This document shows, piece by piece, positions 58,373 through 64,000 of a DNA stretch of 64,000 nucleotides (within the stretch, counting starts at the first letter, position 1; every line of letters starts with the position of its first letter). The DNA is from Arthrobacter sp. Soil764 (GTDB lineage Bacteria > Actinomycetota > Actinomycetes > Actinomycetales > Micrococcaceae), in NCBI RefSeq assembly GCF_001428075.1, contig NZ_LMSI01000021.1, positions 38,947 through 102,946 of the forward strand, read 5' to 3'. Both the position numbers and the translations under genes were made by a program. The notes under the pieces are model-generated. The model did no database searches, had not been told where the DNA came from, and saw nothing but the letters and a program-made list of their open reading frames with translations.

Positions 58373-60063
58373 GGATCGCCGAGACCTCGGATCTGTGGTG
58401 GAAGAACGCGGTGGTCTACTGCCTGGACGTGGAGACGTTCTTCGACGACGACGGCGACGGCACCGGCGATTTCGCCGGCCTCACCCAGCGGGTGGACTAC
58501 CTCGCTGCGCTGGGCGTGACCTGCATTTGGCTGATGCCGTTCTACCCGTCCCCGGACCGCGATGACGGCTATGACGTCACGGACTTCTTCGGCGTGGACC
58601 GCCGCCTTGGCACGTTGGGTGACCTGGTGGAATTCATCCGCGCCGCGAAGGACCGGGGCATGCGGGTCATCGCCGACTTCGTGGTGAACCATACCTCGGA
58701 CCAGCACCCCTGGTTCGCGGAAGCCCGGAAATCCACTGACAACCCGTTCCGCGACTTTTATGTGTGGCGGAAGGACACTCCCCCGGACACGTCCTCGGAG
58801 GTGGTGTTCCCCGGGGAGGAGAACTCGCTGTGGACCCTTGATGAGGCCACCGGCGAGTGGTACCTGCACATGTTCGCCAAGTACCAACCGGACCTCAACG
58901 TCACCAATGCCGGCGTGCGGGACCAGATCGCCAAGGCCATGGGACTGTGGCTGGAACTGGGGCTTGACGGCTTCAGGCTGGACGCCGTGCCGTTCTTCCT
59001 GGAGACGCGGGGCCAGCCCAAGGACGAGGCCGCCAACATCGACCCGCACGGCTACCTCCGCGCGCTGCGCAGCTTCATCAACCGGCGCAACGGCAGCGCC
59101 GTGCTGCTGGGGGAGGTGAACCTGCCCTACAAGGAGCAGCTGGAGTACTACGGCGGCCCCGAGGGCAATGAACTGAACATGCAGTTCGACTTCCTGGCCA
59201 TGCAGCACATCTATTTGTCCCTCGCCAGGCAGGACGCGCGCCCGCTGGCCGAGACGCTCAAGAGCAGGCCGCCGATCAACCCGGACAACCAGTGGGCCAT
59301 GTTCGTGCGCAACCATGACGAACTGACCCTGGACAAGCTCAGCGACGGCGAGCGGCAGGAAGTGTTCGCCGCGTTCGGGCCGGACAAGAACATGCAGATC
59401 TACGGCCGTGGCCTCCGGCGCCGGCTGCCCCCGATGCTCGGTGGAGACCAGGAGCGGATCCGCATGGTGTATTCCCTGATGTTCTCGCTGCCCGGCACCC
59501 CGGTGCTGTTCTATGGCGAGGAGATCGGCATGGGTGAGGATCTCCGGCAAAAGAGCCGCGCCGCAGTACGCACCCCCATGCAGTGGAACACTGAGAAGAA
59601 CGGCGGGTTTTCCAATGCCAAGGCCTCAGAGCTGGTGGCCCCGCTGGTGCGCGGCGACTATGGGCCCGAGAACGTCAACGCCGCTGCGGCCAAGCGGGAC
59701 CCGGAATCGCTGTTCAACTTCATGGCAACGCTGATCGCGCGCTACCGCGAGGCACCGGAACTGGGGTGGGGCTCGTTCGGGATCATCGACCAGCCGGAAC
59801 CTGCGGTCTTTGCCCACACCTGCAGTTCCGACGGCGGGACGCTGGTGCTGCTGCACAACTTCGGCGAAGAGCCGGTGTTGGTCAGTGGACGCGTGGGACC
59901 GGAGGATGGCCCGCGCCAGGCATACCGGGACGCCATGCTGCTGGACCTGTTCGACGGCGGGAACGCCCCCTTGGAGCCCGACGGCAGTTTCACAGTGGAA
60001 CTGGGGCGCTACGGCTACCGCTGGTTCCGTATGCACCGCAAAGGCGACCGGCTGGCACCGTAA
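58369..60063 (+). CDS. GH13 alpha-amylase/trehalose-synthase-like enzyme
   Basis: A 564-residue glycoside hydrolase family 13 enzyme. The catalytic residues are Asp205 (GFRLDAV), Glu249 (LLGEVNL) and Asp317 (NHDELT). The N-terminal WWKNAVVYCLDVETFFDDDG and PMQWNTEKNGGFS resemble trehalose synthases, but the conserved calcium and maltose motifs differ from canonical TreS. It may isomerise or hydrolyse alpha-glucans. No signal peptide, so cytoplasmic. It is translationally coupled to the LLM oxidoreductase. Confidence 0.85.
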   Translation: MRIAETSDLWWKNAVVYCLDVETFFDDDGDGTGDFAGLTQRVDYLAALGVTCIWLMPFYPSPDRDDGYDVTDFFGVDRRLGTLGDLVEFIRAAKDRGMRVIADFVVNHTSDQHPWFAEARKSTDNPFRDFYVWRKDTPPDTSSEVVFPGEENSLWTLDEATGEWYLHMFAKYQPDLNVTNAGVRDQIAKAMGLWLELGLDGFRLDAVPFFLETRGQPKDEAANIDPHGYLRALRSFINRRNGSAVLLGEVNLPYKEQLEYYGGPEGNELNMQFDFLAMQHIYLSLARQDARPLAETLKSRPPINPDNQWAMFVRNHDELTLDKLSDGERQEVFAAFGPDKNMQIYGRGLRRRLPPMLGGDQERIRMVYSLMFSLPGTPVLFYGEEIGMGEDLRQKSRAAVRTPMQWNTEKNGGFSNAKASELVAPLVRGDYGPENVNAAAAKRDPESLFNFMATLIARYREAPELGWGSFGIIDQPEPAVFAHTCSSDGGTLVLLHNFGEEPVLVSGRVGPEDGPRQAYRDAMLLDLFDGGNAPLEPDGSFTVELGRYGYRWFRMHRKGDRLAP

Positions 60064-60101
60064 CCCGCCGCCCGCCGTCGTGCTTTGTGAAAAGATCAAC
60101 C

Positions 60102-61328
60102 ATGCACGCAATGCAGCACTCCAGCAAGCTTGAAAACGTCCGGTACGAACTCCGGGGCCCGGTCCTGCAGGCTGCCAAGAACATGGAGGCTGAGGGACAC
60201 CGGATCCTCAAGATGAACCTCGGGGACACGGCACCGTTCGGCCTCGAGGCGCCGGAATCCGTGGTGGTGGACATGATCCACCACCTCCGCGGCGCCCAGG
60301 GCTACAGCGATTCAAAAGGCATCTTCACGGCACGGACCGCCATCTCGCAGTACTACCAGACGCGTGGCCTGATGAACATCGGGGTCGAGGACATCGTGAT
60401 CGGCAACGGCGTCAGCGAACTGATCTCCATGAGCCTGCAGGCGTTCATGGAAAACGGCGACCAAATCCTGGTCCCGGCCCCCGACTACCCCTTGTGGACC
60501 GCCGCCGTGACCCTGACCGGCGGCAAGCCGGTGCACTACCTCTGCGACGAGGCGGAGAACTGGTGGCCGGACATGGCCGATGTCGAAGCAAAGATCACCA
60601 GCCGCACCAAGGGCATCGTGATCATCAACCCGAACAACCCCACCGGCGCCGTCTACCCCCGCCACATCCTGGAACAGTTCGCGGCGCTGGCCCGGAAGCA
60701 CAACCTGGTCCTGTTCTCCGACGAGATCTACGAGAAGGTGCTCTACGAAGACGCCACGCATATCCACACCGCCTCCGTGGCCGAGGACGTGTGCTGCCTG
60801 ACCTTCAGCGGCCTGTCCAAGGCCTACCGGATGCCGGGCTACCGGGCAGGATGGGTGGCCATCACGGGGCCGCTTGCCGCTACCGCCGCCTACCGTGAAG
60901 GCCTTGAACTGCTGGCCTCGCTGCGCCTGTGCGCCAACGTTCCTGCCCAGCACGCCATCCAAACCTGCCTGGGCGGCTACCAGAGCATCGAGGCCCTGGT
61001 GCAGCCCGGCGGGCGGCTGCGCGAGCAGCGGGACCTTGCCCACCAGCTCCTTACTGCCATTCCCGGCGTAACGTGCGTGCCGGCGTCGGGCGCCATGTAT
61101 CTGTTCCCCCGCCTGGACCCGGAACTCTACCCCATCGCCAATGACGAGAAATTCGTCCTGGACCTGCTCCGGGACCAAAAGATCCTGATTTCACACGGCT
61201 CGGCCTTCAACTGGCCCGCCCCGGACCACTTCCGGTTCGTCATCCTGCCCTCGGTGCTGGACATCGAGGAAGCTGTCCGGCGGATTTCCGCCTTCCTTGC
61301 CGCCTACCGCAACGGCAGCGACGCCTGA
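60102..61328 (+). CDS. Aminotransferase class I (AlaT-like)
   Basis: A 408-residue aminotransferase. The PLP lysine is in SGLSKAYRMPGYRAGW (about residue 246), with INPNNPTGAVYP and FSDEIYEKVLYED. It closely resembles the alanine/valine-pyruvate aminotransferase AlaT. It lies 38 bp after the GH13 gene. ATG 60102 and 60111 are both possible. Longer frames upstream lie inside the GH13 gene and are shadows. Confidence 0.9.
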   Translation: MHAMQHSSKLENVRYELRGPVLQAAKNMEAEGHRILKMNLGDTAPFGLEAPESVVVDMIHHLRGAQGYSDSKGIFTARTAISQYYQTRGLMNIGVEDIVIGNGVSELISMSLQAFMENGDQILVPAPDYPLWTAAVTLTGGKPVHYLCDEAENWWPDMADVEAKITSRTKGIVIINPNNPTGAVYPRHILEQFAALARKHNLVLFSDEIYEKVLYEDATHIHTASVAEDVCCLTFSGLSKAYRMPGYRAGWVAITGPLAATAAYREGLELLASLRLCANVPAQHAIQTCLGGYQSIEALVQPGGRLREQRDLAHQLLTAIPGVTCVPASGAMYLFPRLDPELYPIANDEKFVLDLLRDQKILISHGSAFNWPAPDHFRFVILPSVLDIEEAVRRISAFLAAYRNGSDA

Positions 61329-61465
61329 AAGCCACAGACATGAAACCGGTGCGGCGCGAAGAACTAACCGCACGCTAACCGCGGGGAAACCGCTGCGCAA
61401 CATTCGCGGCCCACACTGGGTAGTGCAGGCAAGAGCCGGCACCAGCTCCAGCCAGGAGGCCCCCG

Positions 61466-61702
61466 ATGTTGAAGAAAGCGACCACGCATGTAACCAGAGT
61501 CCGCGCACTGGACCAGCTCCACCGCGGTGACGAAATCGAAGCCCGCCTCTCCGTGGGTCCTTCCTACGACGACGTGGTGATCCGCCGCGGCAGCGTGCAG
61601 GAAACGGCGCCCGGCATCGGAGTGGTGTGGATCCTGGACCGGATCACGGGGGTCCGGAAGGCAATCAATACGGACGAGTGCAGCGTTTGGCGTGTGGCAT
61701 AA
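61466..61702 (+). CDS. Small conserved hypothetical protein
   Basis: A 78-residue cytoplasmic protein I cannot assign. AGGAGG at 61454-61459 lies 6 nt before the ATG, so it is very likely a real gene. It has a basic start (MLKKATTHVTRVR), then a beta-rich core with DDVVIRRGSVQE and GVVWILDRITGVRKAI. That could be a small SH3- or KOW-like barrel, but this is a guess from pattern only. Confidence 0.75.
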   Translation: MLKKATTHVTRVRALDQLHRGDEIEARLSVGPSYDDVVIRRGSVQETAPGIGVVWILDRITGVRKAINTDECSVWRVA

Positions 61703-61733
61703 CGAACTGGACGTGGGGCTGCGGGCGTAGCCA

Positions 61734-61756
61734 GTAAGGGCTGCCCGCCGCCTTAC
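61734..61756. terminator. Possible bidirectional terminator
   Basis: GTAAGG (61734-61739) pairs with CCTTAC (61751-61756) across an 11-nt loop. It lies between two convergent genes. The stem is short, so confidence is low. Confidence 0.35.
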
Positions 61757-61775
61757 CCGTCTCTATGTCAGACGG

Positions 61776-62063
61776 TCAGCCGCCAGCGACAGACTGGATC
61801 ACCAGGACCTCCTGGCCCGGCGCCACCTCGGTATCCAGGCCGTGCAACCGCCGCACCTCGTCACCGTTGACGTAAATGTTCACGAACCGCCGTAGCGCGC
61901 CGGTTTCGTCACGAAGCCGCCGGCCCAGCACCGCATAGTCGGAGGCCACCGCATCAAGCAGGCTTCCTACCGTCACCGGCCCGTCCGCGGGTGCAGTCAG
62001 CACCGACTGCCCGCCAGCCAGGGGCTGCAGGACGCTGGGCAGCAGCAGCGAAATCTCAGGCAC
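61776..62063 (-). CDS. MoaD/ThiS-like ubiquitin-fold protein
   Basis: A 95-residue beta-grasp protein. It starts PEISLLLPSVLQPLAGGQ and ends VLVIQSVAGG, with the C-terminal Gly-Gly used for activation by E1-like enzymes in MoaD, ThiS and SAMP proteins. NIYVNGDEVRRLHGLDTEV is the conserved pre-terminal strand. The GTG at 62063 overlaps the stop of the BNR-repeat gene by 8 nt. No moaE, thiG or E1-like gene lies nearby, so it may serve a different sulfur-carrier or modifier role. Confidence 0.82.
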   Translation of the reverse strand: MPEISLLLPSVLQPLAGGQSVLTAPADGPVTVGSLLDAVASDYAVLGRRLRDETGALRRFVNIYVNGDEVRRLHGLDTEVAPGQEVLVIQSVAGG

Positions 62064-63165
62064 CTGCCACCACGGCTGCCCTGACGCACAACACATCCGG
62101 CAGGTGGGACGCCACCTCCCTGAAGGTCTCCCCTTCATCCGCACTCGCATAGACGGCCCCGCCGCGCGTACCGAAGTACACCCCGGCGGGATCCGCGGTG
62201 TCCACGGCCGCTGCGTCCCGGAGCACGCTGTTGTATTCGTGCTCCGGAAGCCCGGTATTGAGGCGCTTCCAGGTGTTCCCGGCGTCGTCCGTGCGGTGGA
62301 CGGCGAGCTTTCCGTCGGGAGGGATGCGTTCGCCGTCGGCCTTCAGCGGAATAACCCAGGCGGTGCCGTCCCGGCGCGGATGCGTGAGCATTACGAACCC
62401 GAAGTCGGCAGGCAGGCCCTCGGCGATGGAACTCCAACTGTCTGCGTTGTCGTCCGTCCGGTAGACCCCGTGGTGGTTCTGGGCGTACAGGCGTCCTTCC
62501 ACCGCTGCGTCCGCCGCGATCTTGTGCACGCACTGGCCGAACTCCGGGTTGGGGTCCGGCATGAAGTAAGCCGAGATGCCCTTGTTGCGTGCTTCCCAGG
62601 AGGTGCCGCCGTCGAGCGACCGGTATACGCCGCCGGTGCTCATGGCAACGTGCACCGTTTCCCCGGCCGGCTGGACCACGATCGAATGCGCCGCCGCCCC
62701 GCCGTAGCCCGCTCCCCATTCACTGCGGTGCGGGTGGTCCCACAGGCCGCGGTTCAGCTCGAAGTGCTCACCGCCGTCAGTGGATTTCCAGACGGAGATC
62801 GGTTCGGCTCCCGCCCACACAACTCCGGGACGCGACTCGGCGTCCGGGTAAATCTGCCAGACGCGCTCAAGTGCTGCCCCCGTATCCTCCGGGAACGTGA
62901 TGGCGCCCTGTTCCGGCTCGGACCAGGTGGCACCGAGGTCATCCGAGTGGGCCACCGTCGGTCCCCAGTGCGGGCTGCGGACACCCACCAGGATGCGGGT
63001 GCGGCCCTCCCTGGTGTCGATCCCGATGCTGGGGATCTCCGCCATGAGGAAGTGCGGGCCCGTGAAGGACCACTCCTGCCGGTCCGGGCTGGTGGCCAGC
63101 CAGAGCCCTTTCTTGGTGCCGATTGCCAGGACGAATGATTCTGCCGCCGTTGCCATGGGCTCCAT
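62056..63165 (-). CDS. BNR/Sortilin-type beta-propeller protein
   Basis: A 369-residue soluble repeat protein. Asp-box/BNR units recur: SDDLGATWSEP, STDGGEHFELN, SLDGGTSWEA, TDDNADSWSS, TDDAGNTWKRL and SADEGETF. They are consistent with a 6-7-bladed propeller like the plant Hcf136/Ycf48 or sialidase-type folds. There is no signal peptide. Start ATG 63165 or 63156. It is coupled to the MoaD-like gene; its role is unknown. Confidence 0.82.
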   Translation of the reverse strand: MEPMATAAESFVLAIGTKKGLWLATSPDRQEWSFTGPHFLMAEIPSIGIDTREGRTRILVGVRSPHWGPTVAHSDDLGATWSEPEQGAITFPEDTGAALERVWQIYPDAESRPGVVWAGAEPISVWKSTDGGEHFELNRGLWDHPHRSEWGAGYGGAAAHSIVVQPAGETVHVAMSTGGVYRSLDGGTSWEARNKGISAYFMPDPNPEFGQCVHKIAADAAVEGRLYAQNHHGVYRTDDNADSWSSIAEGLPADFGFVMLTHPRRDGTAWVIPLKADGERIPPDGKLAVHRTDDAGNTWKRLNTGLPEHEYNSVLRDAAAVDTADPAGVYFGTRGGAVYASADEGETFREVASHLPDVLCVRAAVVAGA

Positions 63166-63236
63166 GCAACCACCGGACGGGTCCGCCCGCAATGGTTTTC
63201 ACCCCTGCGGTGCCCCCTTCGGATCCGGCAGGGGCC

Positions 63237-63437
63237 TCAGTCGACGAACTCGGACTGCGTTTCGATGAAGTCCCAGTCCGCAGCCGTCAGTACCGCAGCG
63301 GGATTGCCGGGGTGCGGGCCGCCGGCTTCGGCAATGCCCTGGAGGACCGGGAGCGGCAGTTCCTCGGCTCGCAGGTTCCCGCGCAGCCACTCCTTGCTGT
63401 CCAGGTCCAGGTCCAGCCACCACATGAAGATTTCCAT
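63237..63437 (-). CDS. Small conserved hypothetical protein
   Basis: A 66-residue acidic protein beginning MEIFMWWLDLDLDSKEW. AAGGAG lies 8 nt before the ATG, supporting expression. It is upstream of and on the same strand as the BNR-repeat gene (71-bp gap), so it may belong to that unit. I do not recognise a family; the tryptophan-rich start and Leu/Pro core give no functional hint. Confidence 0.65.
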   Translation of the reverse strand: MEIFMWWLDLDLDSKEWLRGNLRAEELPLPVLQGIAEAGGPHPGNPAAVLTAADWDFIETQSEFVD

Positions 63438-63714
63438 GACGTACGCTCCTTGGGTCGATTTAAACGTTAGGCGCGGCCCCGACCGTGGACAAGGTGCTGC
63501 AGCGGAAGCAGGTGTGTCCGGCAGGGTTTCGGGTACTGGCAAGTAACCTGGCCAGCCGCTGCCGGAAAAAGACGAGTATCCCCTACTGGCGACTGCCCCG
63601 GGAGGCGGCCCCTAGCCTGAAATCTCAAAGCAAGCTGACCGTGCTGCTGGGGCATACAGCGTCACCGCTGGCCTTTCGTTGCCATGGTCCGTTTCACACA
63701 TATGGGGAGACAAC

Positions 63715-64000
63715 ATGAAACGCACCTTTGCCACACTTGGGGTGGTGGGGCTCGGCCTCATCACCCTGACCGCACCCGCCATCGCGGCTTCCGACAGGGC
63801 GGTGCCCGCCCCGTCGGACGGAAGCGCCCTGATACCGCTGGAATTCACCCTCAACGGCACAGGCGGGCAGGATCAGCACTCGACAGACGTCATCCCTGCG
63901 GCGCCCACGCTGCTGCTGGGGAACAACTGGAACAATCAAGTGATGCCCCTGGTGCTTGTGCAGCCGGGCGGCGGCAACGGCGGAGGCGGCACCAACAACG
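63715..64000 (+). CDS. Secreted protein, 3' end outside the window
   Basis: Only the first 95 codons are visible. Residues 1-24 form a signal peptide (MKRTFATLGVVGLGL...APAIAA). The mature start contains LIPLEFTLNGTGGQDQHS and LLLGNNWNNQVMPLVLVQPGG, then a Gly/Asn-rich tract at the edge. GGGGAG at 63704-63709 precedes the ATG. Probably an exported small or repeat-rich surface protein; function cannot be judged from the fragment. Confidence 0.6.
   Translation, partial: MKRTFATLGVVGLGLITLTAPAIAASDRAVPAPSDGSALIPLEFTLNGTGGQDQHSTDVIPAAPTLLLGNNWNNQVMPLVLVQPGGGNGGGGTNN

Noticed and set aside
58303..59550. 415-codon open frame on the minus strand
   Set aside because: It is antisense to the GH13 gene, whose catalytic residues are intact; the shadow has no recognisable motif.
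1..64000. CRISPR array, tRNA, rRNA, insertion sequence or prophage
   Set aside because: No regularly spaced repeats, tRNA-like cloverleaf, transposase or phage structural gene was seen. The holin-4-family protein at 13639 is a common chromosomal membrane protein, not a phage sign.

Overview
The window looks like chromosomal DNA from a high-GC actinobacterium of the Arthrobacter/Pseudarthrobacter group (Micrococcaceae). Supporting signs are the high GC, frequent GTG starts, many 1-8 bp start/stop overlaps, a split-alpha proton-translocating transhydrogenase, and an unfused pcaD/pcaC inside a long protocatechuate operon. This placement is inferred from gene content and style; there is no rRNA marker. 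I see no tRNA, rRNA, CRISPR array, insertion sequence or prophage.

Layout. 1-3.0 kb: the start of a peptide-type ABC transporter operon. 3.4-8.5 kb: a divergent TetR/flavin-reductase pair, a GerMN-like lipoprotein, a MocR-type aminotransferase, a universal stress protein and a PAP2 phosphatase. 8.6-12.3 kb: a branched-chain 2-oxoacid dehydrogenase operon (E1alpha-E1beta-E2) behind a large nested dyad. 12.4-22.4 kb: housekeeping and unknown genes (hisC-type aminotransferase, purB, phosphatase, a WXG100-like/lipase pair, a MarR-ribbon protein-kinase operon, GNAT, thioesterase). 22.5-26.5 kb: an iron/phosphonate-type ABC importer. 26.5-29.8 kb: pobA (4-hydroxybenzoate to protocatechuate), a second FAD monooxygenase and an IclR regulator. 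29.8-32.4 kb: FUSC, ACT-domain and HPP membrane proteins. 32.5-37.8 kb: a catabolic operon of MFS transporter, GntR, racemase-like protein, dihydropyrimidinase-like hydrolase and a decarboxylase-like protein. 37.8-41.7 kb: a lipid kinase and pntAA-AB-B.

41.9-52.4 kb is the metabolic core. It is one minus-strand run of shikimate dehydrogenase, 3-dehydroshikimate dehydratase, pcaH, pcaG, pcaB, pcaD, pcaC, pcaF, pcaI, pcaJ and an IclR regulator. A divergent IclR/MHS-transporter pair lies immediately beyond it. Together with pobA, these genes carry shikimate-type hydroaromatics and 4-hydroxybenzoate to protocatechuate, then through the beta-ketoadipate pathway to succinyl-CoA and acetyl-CoA. 55-64 kb holds an ATP-dependent DNA ligase, an AEC permease, an LLM oxidoreductase coupled to a GH13 enzyme, an AlaT-type aminotransferase, a MoaD-like/BNR-repeat pair and the start of a secreted protein.

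The most unusual items are four. First, the 32.5-37.8 kb operon, whose racemase-like protein lacks both expected cysteines and whose last enzyme has the single-cysteine pattern of arylmalonate decarboxylase, all behind a perfect 29-bp operator. Second, a 66-nt near-perfect hairpin inserted between pcaC and pcaF. Third, a WXG100-like protein coupled to a WXG-plus-lipase protein. Fourth, a diglycine-ending ubiquitin-like protein coupled to a BNR-repeat protein.
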